This document shows positions 37,563 through 45,541 of a DNA stretch of 55,312 bases, piece by piece. This DNA is from an uncultured Bacteroides sp. (GTDB taxonomy: Bacteria > Bacteroidota > Bacteroidia > Bacteroidales > Bacteroidaceae). The position numbers and the translations under genes were made by a program. The notes beneath the pieces are model-generated. The model did no database searches. It had not been told where the DNA came from and was given only the letters and a program-made list of their open reading frames with translations. Numbering within the stretch: the stretch's first letter is position 1; each line of letters opens with the position of its first letter. The stretch covers positions 1-55,312 of the forward strand of contig CASENS010000102.1 in assembly GCA_949289345.1 (NCBI GenBank). Reading direction: 5' to 3'.

Positions 37563-37577
37563 TTAATTGTTTTGGTG

Positions 37578-37585
37578 CAAAAGTA
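37578..37585 (-). promoter_or_regulatory. -7 box of ligA
   Basis: On the minus strand TACTTTTG matches TAnnTTTG, 22 bases before the ligA ATG. Confidence 0.6.
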
Positions 37586-37624
37586 ACACAAACTCTTTTT
37601 CCATCGAAAAAAAAGGGGAATAAG

Positions 37625-37655
37625 TTTGTTGGTTAAGATAAAAAAACTACCTTTG
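37625..37655 (+). promoter_or_regulatory. tRNA operon promoter
   Basis: TTTG at 37625-37628 and TACCTTTG at 37648-37655 are separated by 19 bases, an exact match to the Bacteroides -33/-7 arrangement. It lies 23 bases before the first tRNA. Confidence 0.75.
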
Positions 37656-37678
37656 CACCCGCAAACGAAAAAGAAAAG

Positions 37679-37751
37679 GCACTCTTAGCTCAGTTGGTAG
37701 AGCAACTGACTCTTAATCAGTGGGTCCAGGGTTCGAATCCCTGAGGGTGTA
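37679..37751 (+). tRNA. tRNA-Lys (CTT)
   Basis: The 73-base cloverleaf has acceptor arms GCACTCT and AGGGTGT (first pair G-U), D stem GCTC/GAGC, anticodon loop CTCTTAA with anticodon CTT, and T arm CAGGG TTCGAAT CCCTG. It reads AAG codons. CCA is not encoded. Confidence 0.95.
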
Positions 37752-37768
37752 CAACAATAAATAGAAAA

Positions 37769-37843
37769 CGGGGTGTAGCGCAGTCCGGTTAGCGCACCTG
37801 CTTTGGGAGCAGGGGGTCGTGGGTTCGAATCCCGCTACCCCGA
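37769..37843 (+). tRNA. tRNA-Pro (TGG)
   Basis: The acceptor CGGGGTG pairs with TACCCCG. The anticodon loop TTTGGGA gives anticodon TGG, and the T arm reads GTGGG TTCGAAT CCCGC. The discriminator is A and CCA is not encoded. It is 17 bases after tRNA-Lys. Confidence 0.95.
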
Positions 37844-37898
37844 CTGATAGACCCGAGACTTGAGAAAGTCCATAGGGATAATCAGACAACTTCGACAG

Positions 37899-37971
37899 GC
37901 GGCAGTAGCTCAGTTGGTAGAGCATCAGCTTCCCAAGCTGAGGGTCACGGGTTCGAGTCCCGCTTGCCGCT
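37899..37971 (+). tRNA. tRNA-Gly (CCC)
   Basis: The acceptor GCGGCAG pairs with TTGCCGC. The anticodon loop TTCCCAA gives anticodon CCC, and the T arm reads ACGGG TTCGAGT CCCGC. The discriminator is T. It is the last gene of the three-tRNA operon. Confidence 0.95.
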
Positions 37972-37983
37972 CTTCTGAAAATC

Positions 37984-38017
37984 AAGCAGTTACATGTGAA
38001 TGTAGCTGCTTTTTTAT
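37984..38017 (+). terminator. terminator of the tRNA operon
   Basis: AAGCAGTTACAT (37984-37995) pairs with ATGTAGCTGCTT (38000-38011) apart from one T-G pair, followed by a T run. Confidence 0.88.
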
Positions 38018-38088
38018 TCGAATACATCTAAATTTGAATATTCTGGGGTAGCCGATTTCCCCAAAAGTATAACAACCTCAGGTTATAT

Positions 38089-38120
38089 CAAAGCCCCGCC
38101 TTAAGGAAGGTGAGGCTTTG
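38089..38120. terminator. hairpin downstream of the small lipoprotein gene
   Basis: CAAAGCC (38089-38095) pairs with GGCTTTG (38114-38120), with an inner CCTT/AAGG stem. No T run follows on the minus strand, so it may only protect the 3' end of the lipoprotein transcript. Confidence 0.4.
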
Positions 38121-38163
38121 TGATTTAAAGAGAGAGTGCATCGTTTTAACACCTCTATTTAAT

Positions 38164-38556
38164 TTATTTATCGTCTTTCTCCATCTCTATATTATAGATA
38201 ACAGGATCGTATTTGTTTATTTTTCCTGTACCTAAATCAATCAGGAAACCGGGCCAAAACAATATATTCCATAAAGATTTGGGATTAAATTCGGATTCAA
38301 CTACAAACGGAGTATTTTTGTATCCTTCTTTTTTCGCTACTATCGTTTTGTCAGACAGTTTCTTTTTTATTCTCACTGTAGCTGTCCCCCCTTCGGTTAT
38401 TTCCGCCAATTTCACATTGTAAGTAGCGTCATACAATTTCGTCCCTTCTTCTCCCGTAAACGTAATAGTTTGTTTAGCATTTGTAAAAATACTCATGCAA
38501 GATGTAAATACGAACATCGGCAAAATCATTGCCAACAGCAAAAACGACTTTCTCAT
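38164..38556 (-). CDS. small lipoprotein of unknown function
   Basis: The 130-residue product has a lipoprotein signal (MRKSFLLLAMILPMFVFTSC, lipid on Cys20). The mature part reads like a single beta-sandwich of the PEGA type (TITFTGEEGTKLYDA, then GTATVRIKKKLSDKTIVAKKEGY). A hydrophobic patch near 90-105 (LWNILFWPGFLIDLGTG) resembles the family of Bacteroidetes and proteobacterial envelope lipoproteins that end with a short amphipathic helix. No function can be assigned. It stands alone between the tRNA operon and the thioredoxin-like gene. Confidence 0.7.
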   Translation of the reverse strand: MRKSFLLLAMILPMFVFTSCMSIFTNAKQTITFTGEEGTKLYDATYNVKLAEITEGGTATVRIKKKLSDKTIVAKKEGYKNTPFVVESEFNPKSLWNILFWPGFLIDLGTGKINKYDPVIYNIEMEKDDK

Positions 38557-38786
38557 ACGACTTTATTTTATGGGTTATTATTTATCTTATCTCCACAATT
38601 TATTCCCTCCAATGACACGTATCATGGGAATACTTTCCTCCTATTCCATAACAAAAGGCTTAGCAGTCCTAACGTCACCAGCGTAAATTATTTAATATTT
38701 CTATAGCTTCAGCCATACAAAAGTAGCAAATCGCAACTAATTCGCAACATTTTTACCGAAATATTTTTGTAGTTTGTATAAAAGGC

Positions 38787-38794
38787 TATCTTTG
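38787..38794 (+). promoter_or_regulatory. -7 box of the thioredoxin-like lipoprotein
   Basis: TATCTTTG matches TAnnTTTG, 29 bases before the ATG. A TTTG at 38766-38769 lies 17 bases upstream. Confidence 0.6.
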
Positions 38795-38823
38795 CACCCA
38801 AACAAATTAAACTCATAAAAACA

Positions 38824-39924
38824 ATGAAAAAAATTCTTTACTTAATGGCTGCAGCCGCCCTTTGCACCGCATGCGGCACCGGCAACCAAGGCTACACTAT
38901 CAACGGAACCGTTCAAGACGTAGAAGACGGGAAAATGGTTTATCTGACAAAACCCGAAGGCCGTCAGCTCGTTAAACTGGATTCCGCCGTAGTAACCGAC
39001 GGGAAATTCACGTTCAAAGGTGTACAAGACTCAACAGCCGTACGCTACATCACCAACACTTCACCCGAAGTGAGTGAGTTTGGCATTGACTTTTTCTTGG
39101 AAAACGGGAACATAGCCGTCAACTTATCCAAAGAAAACAGTTCAGCCACCGGAACATCCAACAACGACATTTACCAAGGCATCCGTAAGCAAATTAACGA
39201 CCTGAACGCACAGGCTATGAAGATTTATGAAGAAGCCATGAAAGACTCTACACTGACCGAAGAACAGCGTAAAGCCAAAATGGAAGAAGTGAATTCATTG
39301 ATGGAAAAAGCGACAGGCATACAGAAAGATGCCGTCAAACAGAACATCACCAACGCCGTAGGCATCCATCTGTTGAAGCAGATATATTATTACATGGATG
39401 TAGAAGAGCTGGATTCATTGATGCCACAAATTCCTGCCGCATTCGACAGTGACGAGATTATCGTAAAGATAAAAAGCAACGTGGAGAAAATGAAGGCTAC
39501 AGCCGTAGGACAAAAGTTCACTGATTTTGAAATGAAGACTCCCGATGGAAAACCTGTGAAACTTTCGGACTACGCAGGTAAAGGCAAAGTAGTATTGGTG
39601 GACTTTTGGGCAAGCTGGTGCGGTCCCTGCCGCCGTGAAATACCCAACTTAGTAGAAACCTACAAGCAATACAAAGGCAAAAAATTTGAGATAGTAGGCG
39701 TGTCCCTCGACCAGAACGAGGACGCTTGGAAATCCGCTATCAAACAATTAGGTATTACTTGGCCTCAAATGTCCGATTTGAAATATTGGAACTGTGAAGG
39801 AGCTCAACTGTATGCCGTAAGCAGCATTCCCCATACAGTCTTGATTGACGGTGAAGGCACAATCATAGCCCGCGACCTGCATGGCACAGATTTACAGGAG
39901 AAACTGGCCGAAGTATTGAAATAA
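38824..39924 (+). CDS. TlpA-like thiol-disulfide oxidoreductase lipoprotein (DUF4369)
   Basis: The 366-residue envelope protein has a lipoprotein signal (LCTAC, lipid on Cys17). A DUF4369 beta-domain (about 22-115: GYTINGTVQDVEDGKMVYL) is followed by a helical linker rich in Lys and Glu (120-200). The thioredoxin/AhpC-TSA domain (228-366) has the active site WCGPC at Cys266 and Cys269 and cis-Pro in SSIPHTVLID. This layout is common in Bacteroides and is thought to reduce or isomerise periplasmic disulfides. It is monocistronic. The gene for ThrE converges on it, with an inverted repeat at 39954-40024 between them. Confidence 0.9.
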   Translation: MKKILYLMAAAALCTACGTGNQGYTINGTVQDVEDGKMVYLTKPEGRQLVKLDSAVVTDGKFTFKGVQDSTAVRYITNTSPEVSEFGIDFFLENGNIAVNLSKENSSATGTSNNDIYQGIRKQINDLNAQAMKIYEEAMKDSTLTEEQRKAKMEEVNSLMEKATGIQKDAVKQNITNAVGIHLLKQIYYYMDVEELDSLMPQIPAAFDSDEIIVKIKSNVEKMKATAVGQKFTDFEMKTPDGKPVKLSDYAGKGKVVLVDFWASWCGPCRREIPNLVETYKQYKGKKFEIVGVSLDQNEDAWKSAIKQLGITWPQMSDLKYWNCEGAQLYAVSSIPHTVLIDGEGTIIARDLHGTDLQEKLAEVLK

Positions 39925-39953
39925 TTTTTGTCCTTGCAAGAAATAGGGCACAG

Positions 39954-40024
39954 AAAACACAAGACACAGAGAAAAATAATATTGTAAATCAATAGGAAAT
40001 AAAGACTCTGTGTCTTTGTGTTTT
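39954..40024. repeat. inverted repeat of short CACA words, possible two-way terminator
   Basis: AAAACACAAGACACAGAG (39954-39971) pairs with CTCTGTGTCTTTGTGTTTT (40006-40024) with one bulged base. The spacer is 34 bases of AT-rich sequence. The arms are made of 7-9 base near-repeats. T runs at the right end and A runs at the left would allow termination on either strand between the convergent genes. Confidence 0.65.
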
Positions 40025-40098
40025 TATAATCCGATTCATTTAGCTTTTTCTTTTCTCACTATTTCCCCAATCCAAGCCTTACGAAAACCACACCTCAT

Positions 40099-41445
40099 TT
40101 ACCATTCAATAAACTTACCGCGTTCCCTGCGCTTCTGCAACTCTTCTGTCAAGAAACGCCGCCGGTCTTTAGCAATGTATCGACGGGCTACAATGTTTGG
40201 TAAAGCCACCCCCAAAGCAATACAAAGAATAATAAGCGATGCGTTGATGCCGTTGTAAACCACAGCTGTCACTTCACCTACCACACCAGTCATGTTGATA
40301 AGCCCGAACAACGAGCGATACATCAGCACACCGGGAATCATTGGAATGACAGAAGGAATGGTCAACACATGATTGGGCACATGAAACCAATGTACCGCTT
40401 TCACCGCCACTAAACTCACCACTAACGCTCCCATAAAAGAACCTACCACCGGTCCGAAACCCATCTCAAAGTTCACAAAGTTACGGGTACATACTGCCAA
40501 CATACCACCAACAGCAACGACCCACAACAAACGTCGTTGGATATTGAATATCATGGAAAAACCCGTAGCCGAAATGGCAGCAGCAAAAGCGTAGGCCCAA
40601 TATGTGTCATGAGGCACAATGCTCAATTCGCTGAACTTACGGTCTATCACCACATCCTCCATCATCAGCAGACGCATGGCTAACACGATGCCGAACGCCA
40701 TAGCTCCTACAATCAACGCCGTGTTCACTGCCCGGACAATACCCACCGAAATATAATTATCTATCATATCGTCTACGCAATTGATAAGCGGTACGCCGGG
40801 CACAATGAACAGCGCACATGCCAACAATGGATGATAAGGAGTGGATGAAAACCCAGTAAAAGTAGTGATATAAGCCAAACAAGTAGCCACAAAAGCCGCA
40901 ATAGCCATGCTCATATAATGATTGATACCGAACGCATTACTATAAGCACGCATCTTAAATCCTACAAAGGCGCAAATAGAAGCAAACAGAAAAGCCACCC
41001 AGTCGCCGCCGAACAGTTTACAGAAACCGCCACAGGCAAAGGCCGCCCCGATGGCAATCAAATGAGGAACATAATTGCGTTTCTTTGTCCGGATACGCTC
41101 CAATTCTTCCTCATAGCGGTCCAACGAATAGTCCTCCTCGATAGCCCGCCAGGACAATTTACTTATTTCCGACAAAGCCGTCATGTTAATACCGTGATTC
41201 TCACATTTTTGAAATTTGGAGAAAGAATGATTTCCGTCACTTACATTCACCTGCAACATGGTATAACTCACATCAATGTGCAATTTTTCCTCCGGTAGTC
41301 CCAAATAAGCCGCCACACGGTTCATGTTACGTACAATGCGGTTAGTGTCCGCCGCACTCTCCACCAATAGTTTTCCCGTCCGGAGCAGTAAATCAAGCTT
41401 CCGTCTGAGCAAAGCAATCTCCTGATCAGTTAACGCCTTAGCCAT
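40099..41445 (-). CDS. threonine/serine exporter family protein (ThrE-like)
   Basis: The 448-residue protein joins the two ThrE halves. The N-terminal domain (about 10-150) has helical and beta-like soluble parts. It is followed by about ten helices: the first ThrE membrane set at 130-270 and the second, TtgB/DUF3815-like set at 285-420, with the VPLINCVDDMIDN and VIPMIPGVLMYRSLFG loops. ThrE of Corynebacterium exports threonine and serine; relatives may export other small acids. It has its own -7 box at 41477-41484. A 22-bp-period array lies upstream at 41610-41690. Confidence 0.87.
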   Translation of the reverse strand: MAKALTDQEIALLRRKLDLLLRTGKLLVESAADTNRIVRNMNRVAAYLGLPEEKLHIDVSYTMLQVNVSDGNHSFSKFQKCENHGINMTALSEISKLSWRAIEEDYSLDRYEEELERIRTKKRNYVPHLIAIGAAFACGGFCKLFGGDWVAFLFASICAFVGFKMRAYSNAFGINHYMSMAIAAFVATCLAYITTFTGFSSTPYHPLLACALFIVPGVPLINCVDDMIDNYISVGIVRAVNTALIVGAMAFGIVLAMRLLMMEDVVIDRKFSELSIVPHDTYWAYAFAAAISATGFSMIFNIQRRLLWVVAVGGMLAVCTRNFVNFEMGFGPVVGSFMGALVVSLVAVKAVHWFHVPNHVLTIPSVIPMIPGVLMYRSLFGLINMTGVVGEVTAVVYNGINASLIILCIALGVALPNIVARRYIAKDRRRFLTEELQKRRERGKFIEW

Positions 41446-41476
41446 CTGTTTATATCTGCTTTAAAATTTCGGAGCG

Positions 41477-41484
41477 CAAAGATA
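41477..41484 (-). promoter_or_regulatory. -7 box of the ThrE-like gene
   Basis: On the minus strand TATCTTTG matches TAnnTTTG, 32 bases before the ATG at 41445. Confidence 0.6.
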
Positions 41485-41609
41485 ATGCAAATCGAGTGCA
41501 AAACAAATAAGCTCGCTTGAATTTGTTTCGCCAAGATGCAGCTTATCTTATAAAAAGAGAGGCCAACTGAGTGGAGAACAAAACAAAGCCCTGGAAACCC
41601 CGGTTGAAA

Positions 41610-41690
41610 AAGCATCCTTAGATAAATCCCCAAGTAACCTTGGATATATGGCAAAGTAATCAATAATACTTGCAAAGGCAAGTATATATT
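41610..41690. repeat. 22-bp-period repeat array, copy 2 of a dispersed family
   Basis: Units begin at 41610, 41632, 41654 and about 41676, with AAGCATCC, AAGTAACC and AAGTAATC opening the first three. Dyads include CCAAG/CTTGG at 41630-41643, AAGTA/TACTT at 41654-41671 and ACTTGC/GCAAGT at 41668-41683. Bases 41611-41672 match 11221-11282 at about 52 of 62 positions, so both loci carry the same element. Confidence 0.7.
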
Positions 41691-41771
41691 CCATCAAAGC
41701 CTATCCGTCATCTTCACGCAATCATCCGAGTAATCCGGAAATCCATCGCAGACACCCCGCACTGCCATAAA

Positions 41772-41821
41772 CAAAAATGGTGTATATGCGGGTCCAATAA
41801 CTGCCCACACATACACCATTT
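41772..41821 (-). terminator. terminator after the TPR gene
   Basis: AAATGGTGTAT (41775-41785) pairs with ATACACCATTT (41811-41821), and a run of T follows on the minus strand. The TPR gene stops at 41907. Confidence 0.8.
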
Positions 41822-41906
41822 CCTTTACAGGCGCTTCATTCACTGCTATCCCTCACCAGAGGAAGGGTGTTCCAAGGCGCACTTTTTCTTCCTAAAATGT
41901 TTTTGC

Positions 41907-42617
41907 TTATTTCAAGCTATTGATGTAGTTCAACATCGTAGTGGCATTAGCCTTAATTTTTTTCTGAGTGGCATTCGAGTCAGAAAGCATTGGAATCATT
42001 TTCTCCAGATACTTCTTAGCTTCGGCAAATTCAGCCTTTGCCTTCTCCAAATCGGTCTGCACCAATGCGGCACCTTGCGTATAATATAATGATGAAAGGC
42101 TGTTCAACGCATTCAAATTATCGGGCTGGATGGTCAGAGCTTGCTTGAGTGCGACTTCAGCCGCATCATTCTTCTTGGCACGCTGGGCCATGATACCTTG
42201 ATTTACATAATACGTCGCATACATGCTCACCAGTTTCTTATCACCTGGCACAGCCTCCACAGCTTCTTTCAATGTAGCCACATATTCATCATCCTTCTTC
42301 AAGTCCTTCAAAGCACCAGCCTTGCCAATGTAAGCGTTGGTCAAGTTATACTTCTTCTGAATGGCAATGTCGAAATACTTAACGGCATCTTCCGACTTCT
42401 TTATTTTATCAGCACAAATTCCGCAATTAAATGCGATAACCGAGTCCTGATTGTTTGTCTGATTCAGGTAAGAACTGAAGTTGTTGTAAGCGGTCTGATA
42501 GTCTTTAGCTCCCAAAGCTGCAATTCCGTCATCTCTCAATTTGCCCAAATCTGCTTCTTGAGCAAAAAAGTTAGTGGCTGCACAACAAAGTGCGATAGAT
42601 AAAATCAATTTTTTCAT
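41907..42617 (-). CDS. tetratricopeptide repeat protein, exported
   Basis: The 236-residue protein has a signal peptide (1-20, ending ATNFFAQ). The rest is a helical solenoid with about five TPR units, for example AALGAKDYQTAYNNFSSYL, NCGICADKIKKSEDAVKYF and ALKQALTIQPDNLNALNSLSSLYY. It is likely periplasmic and acts through protein binding; no enzymatic domain is present. It is the last gene before the serine operon terminator and is probably monocistronic, with a terminator at 41772-41821. Confidence 0.85.
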   Translation of the reverse strand: MKKLILSIALCCAATNFFAQEADLGKLRDDGIAALGAKDYQTAYNNFSSYLNQTNNQDSVIAFNCGICADKIKKSEDAVKYFDIAIQKKYNLTNAYIGKAGALKDLKKDDEYVATLKEAVEAVPGDKKLVSMYATYYVNQGIMAQRAKKNDAAEVALKQALTIQPDNLNALNSLSSLYYTQGAALVQTDLEKAKAEFAEAKKYLEKMIPMLSDSNATQKKIKANATTMLNYINSLK

Positions 42618-42739
42618 ATTGCTTTAATGTTTTTAAAAATACACCCAAAATTAATGGTCTGAGACATAAGAAACAAACCATTTTTACTTTTTTCAAACTT
42701 TACCTCTAAAATGTAACATGTATTAGTGGTTCGGCATAG

Positions 42740-42772
42740 AAAAACTCCGGCCATCCCGACAGACTACCGGAG
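42740..42772 (-). terminator. terminator of the serC-serA-DUF1015 operon
   Basis: CTCCGG (42745-42750) pairs with CCGGAG (42767-42772). A T run follows on the minus strand. It lies 42 bases past the DUF1015 stop. Confidence 0.75.
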
Positions 42773-42813
42773 CTAAATATACAGCACATTATGGAATAAG
42801 CCCCAATGTGTAC

Positions 42814-44061
42814 TCAGTCCAATTTATGAATAACCAGTCCTGAACGTAGTTTGGGTTCAAACCAAGTGGTTTTAGGCGGCATGATGTTGCCCGTATCCGC
42901 AATATCCATCAACTGCTTCATGCTGACGGGATAAAGCGCCAAAGCCACTTTCATCTCACCACTGTCCACCCTACGCTTCAACTCTCCCAAGCCGCGGATA
43001 CCGCCTACAAAATCGATGCGTTTGTCCGAACGCAGGTCTTTGATGCCCAATATCTCGTCCAAAATAAGATTGGAAGAGATGGTCACGTCCAACACACCGA
43101 TGGGGTCGGCATCATCGTACGTTCCCGATTTAGCTGTAAGACTATACCAATGCCCGTCCAAATAGAGTGAGAAGTTATGCAGACAAGTCGGCTTGTAGAT
43201 TTCCGCACCTTTATCTTCCACCTCAAAATGACGGCTCACTGCTTCGAGGAACTGGACAGACGTCAACCCGTTGAGGTCTTTCACTACCCGGTTGTAGTCG
43301 ATGATGGTCAGCTGATTGGCTGGGAAGCATACAGCCATGAAGTAATTATACTCCTCATCTCCACGATGATGGGGGTTCTGTTTGGCCTTCTCAGCCCCCA
43401 CTAAAGCGGCTGCGGCACTCCGATGATGCCCGTCAGCAATATAAAGAGCAGGCATCTTGGAGAATTCACGGGTAACGAGTGCGATGTCTTCCGATTGATC
43501 GATAATCCAAAATGTATGTCCAAAGCCGTCACCCGACGCAATAAAATCATAAACAGGAGGCTGGGCAGTATAGCGGGCTATCAAGGCATCAAGCGTCTTA
43601 TTGTCCGGATAGGCGAAAAACACCGGCTCGATATTGGCGTTGCACACGCGCACATGCTTCATGCGATCCTCTTCCTTGTCCCGGCGGGTCAATTCATGTT
43701 TCTTGATGACCCCGTTCATATAGTCGGGCACGTAAGCACCTACCACCAATCCGTATTGCGTCTTGCCGTTCATAGTCTGGGCGTAGATGTAATAACACTC
43801 CTCCTTGTCCTGCACCAACCAGCCTTTGTCCTGAAACTTTTGAAAATTCTCGGCGGCTTTCTGATAGACGCGCGGGTCGTGCTCATCGGTTCCCACGGGA
43901 AAGTCTATTTCCGGCTTAATGATGTGGTAAAGGGACATTTCATTGCCTTCGGCCTCGGTACGTGCCTCCTCGGAATTCAGCACGTCGTATGGACGGGAAA
44001 CCACTTTCTCCACCAAACTTTGAGGCGGGCGCAAGCCTCTGAAAGGTTTAATTGTTGCCAT
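42814..44061 (-). CDS. DUF1015 family protein in the serine operon
   Basis: The 415-residue cytoplasmic protein is a full-length DUF1015 member, starting IKPFRGLRPP and RPYDVLNSEEA. The most conserved site is ADGHHRSAAA near 210-219, which resembles the GHHR/GEHR motif of ParB-like nucleotidases such as free serine kinases. It lies directly downstream of serC and serA. No phosphoserine phosphatase is in the window, so a role in serine or phosphoserine metabolism is a reasonable guess but unproven. Its start codon lies only a few bases from the end of the four-helix-bundle cassette, so its ribosome-binding region is made of cassette sequence. Confidence 0.87.
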   Translation of the reverse strand: MATIKPFRGLRPPQSLVEKVVSRPYDVLNSEEARTEAEGNEMSLYHIIKPEIDFPVGTDEHDPRVYQKAAENFQKFQDKGWLVQDKEECYYIYAQTMNGKTQYGLVVGAYVPDYMNGVIKKHELTRRDKEEDRMKHVRVCNANIEPVFFAYPDNKTLDALIARYTAQPPVYDFIASGDGFGHTFWIIDQSEDIALVTREFSKMPALYIADGHHRSAAAALVGAEKAKQNPHHRGDEEYNYFMAVCFPANQLTIIDYNRVVKDLNGLTSVQFLEAVSRHFEVEDKGAEIYKPTCLHNFSLYLDGHWYSLTAKSGTYDDADPIGVLDVTISSNLILDEILGIKDLRSDKRIDFVGGIRGLGELKRRVDSGEMKVALALYPVSMKQLMDIADTGNIMPPKTTWFEPKLRSGLVIHKLD

Positions 44062-44062
44062 T

Positions 44063-44541
44063 TCTTAGAATTTAGATTTTAAAATTCTGATTTTAGATTT
44101 CTGATTTATCCGCCTTCTTATTATTCATGAGTTTTTGTTTTGAGGTTAAAATAATTGATGAAAGTATCTTTTTTAATTGTGAACAATCATCAATCATCGT
44201 TGAAACTGTAACTCAGATAAATAATCTGTCCTACGAAGAAGAGTTAACCAATATATTGTCTCTTTAACCTCCTTCAAAGATATAGACATTTTATGAATAA
44301 AATCATTTGTAGATTCCGCAGAAATAGCTTCGCTGATATTGGCACCAATAGATGTTCCAGTTTTTAAAATCTGTTTGCTCATCACAAATTCGGCATAATT
44401 AGAAACTAAATATTGGTACAATCTAACAATGCGTACTGAAAAATCCAAAGCTTTTTCATAAGTTTGATTATGCATTCCTCATCAATAATACATTAATTAA
44501 TCAAGCTTAAATCAGAAATCTAAAATCTGAAATCTGAAATT
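44063..44541. mobile_element. four-helix-bundle cassette bounded by inverted repeats
   Basis: ATTTTAGATTTCTGATTT at 44090-44107 is the exact reverse complement of 44509-44526. Both arms continue outward with further AAATCTG-like heptamers (to about 44063 and 44541). The cassette fills the whole gap between the DUF1015 start codon (44061) and the serA stop codon (44543). Inside is only the four-helix-bundle gene, whose ancestral stop codon lies within the left arm. No transposase is present. I infer a small non-autonomous mobile unit; the mechanism is unknown. Confidence 0.55.
44194..44475 (-). CDS. four helix bundle protein (23S rRNA-intervening-sequence type), 3' frameshift
   Basis: The 93-residue product has the family core: helix 1 (YEKALDFSVRIVRLYQYL), the signature GTSIGANISEA, then KMSISLKEVKETIYWLTLLRR. 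Intact members have about 115-125 residues. The frame ends early at TGA 44194, but the next frame encodes the expected last helix (IDDCSQLKKILSSIILTSK) and ends at 44093, inside the inverted repeat. One extra base near 44196 would restore a protein of about 126 residues. The family was first seen as inserts in 23S rRNA genes and is related to the Avd protein of diversity-generating retroelements; its function outside that is unknown. It interrupts the serine operon. Confidence 0.8.
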   Translation of the reverse strand: MHNQTYEKALDFSVRIVRLYQYLVSNYAEFVMSKQILKTGTSIGANISEAISAESTNDFIHKMSISLKEVKETIYWLTLLRRTDYLSELQFQR

Positions 44542-44542
44542 A

Positions 44543-45463
44543 TTACTTGTTCACGCGGAATTTCTCGCAACCGTCTTTCAGGAAGCCTACAATCTGCTTG
44601 GCGGCAGCTATGCCGGCATTGATATTGGCCTCGGCGGTTTGCGCACCCATCTTCTTCGGCGTGGAGAAATAACGGCCAGGAAATTTGGAAGCGAATGTCT
44701 CATTGGCAGCAGGCATGATGTCCGTCATATACTTCAAGTCCGTGCGCTCGTCCATCAGTTCGATAAGTTCCGTCTCGTTAATCACTTCCTTGCGGGCGGT
44801 ATTTACCAACAAGCCACCTTTAGGCATGCGGGAAACTAACGCACGACCAATAGAGTTCTTCGTCTCAGCGGTGGCAGGGATATGGAGCGAAACCACATTG
44901 CACGCAGCGTATAGTTCCTCTGCACTATCCACGGCCTTCACACCATCAGCCTCGATAACGTCCTTTGGACAGAAGGCATCGTAGGCATAGATGTCCATGC
45001 CAAAACCTTTGGCGATGCGTGCCACATTACGGCCCACATTGCCATACGCATGAATGCCCAACTTTTTATCCTTCAACTCCGTTCCAGAAGTACCGTTATA
45101 CATGTTGCGCACAGCCATTACCATCAAGCCAAAAGCCAGTTCGGCTACGGCATTGGAATTTTGTCCGGGCGTGTTCATCACACATACGCCATGGGCTGTA
45201 GCGGCTTCCAAGTCTACATTGTCATAACCTGCGCCGGCACGTACCACGATTTTCAACTGCTTGGCGGCATCCAGCACCTCAGCGTCTATCACATCGCTAC
45301 GAATGATGAGAGCATCGACATCGGCCACAGCCTCCAGCAATTTGGCTTTCTCGCCATATTTCTCTAACAAGGCAAGTTCATAACCTGCCGTTTCTATTTC
45401 CTTGCGAATGCCGTCCACGGCCACTTTGGCAAACGGCTTATCAGTTGCTACTAATACTTTCAT
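44543..45463 (-). CDS. serA: D-3-phosphoglycerate dehydrogenase, short form with Lys in the His position
   Basis: It oxidises 3-phosphoglycerate to phosphohydroxypyruvate, the first step of serine synthesis. The 306-residue protein lacks the ACT regulatory domain. The NAD motif reads AYGNVG (139-144), with Ala in the first Gly position. Arg224 (NTARKEV) and Glu255 (PAANE) are the expected catalytic partners, but the usual His of TPHIG is Lys271 in STPKKMGAQT. This is the type IIIK form described for Entamoeba and Bacteroidetes, in which Lys takes over. serC is upstream in the same operon. Regulation by serine through ACT is not possible. Confidence 0.93.
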   Translation of the reverse strand: MKVLVATDKPFAKVAVDGIRKEIETAGYELALLEKYGEKAKLLEAVADVDALIIRSDVIDAEVLDAAKQLKIVVRAGAGYDNVDLEAATAHGVCVMNTPGQNSNAVAELAFGLMVMAVRNMYNGTSGTELKDKKLGIHAYGNVGRNVARIAKGFGMDIYAYDAFCPKDVIEADGVKAVDSAEELYAACNVVSLHIPATAETKNSIGRALVSRMPKGGLLVNTARKEVINETELIELMDERTDLKYMTDIMPAANETFASKFPGRYFSTPKKMGAQTAEANINAGIAAAKQIVGFLKDGCEKFRVNK

Positions 45464-45541
45464 AATGGTTCAATCATTGAAAAAAGGAAGGCATGTCAGA
45501 ACGAAGACCGACACACCCACCTTTAGCTAAGATTATTTTAA

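Larger units (their letters stand above)
41446..41906. other. 460-base gene-free region with an array and a terminator
   Basis: It lies between the start of the ThrE-like gene and the stop of the TPR gene. It holds the -7 box at 41477-41484, the second copy of the dispersed 22-bp-period array (41610-41690) and the TPR gene terminator (41775-41821). I see no reading frame worth calling. Confidence 0.7.
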
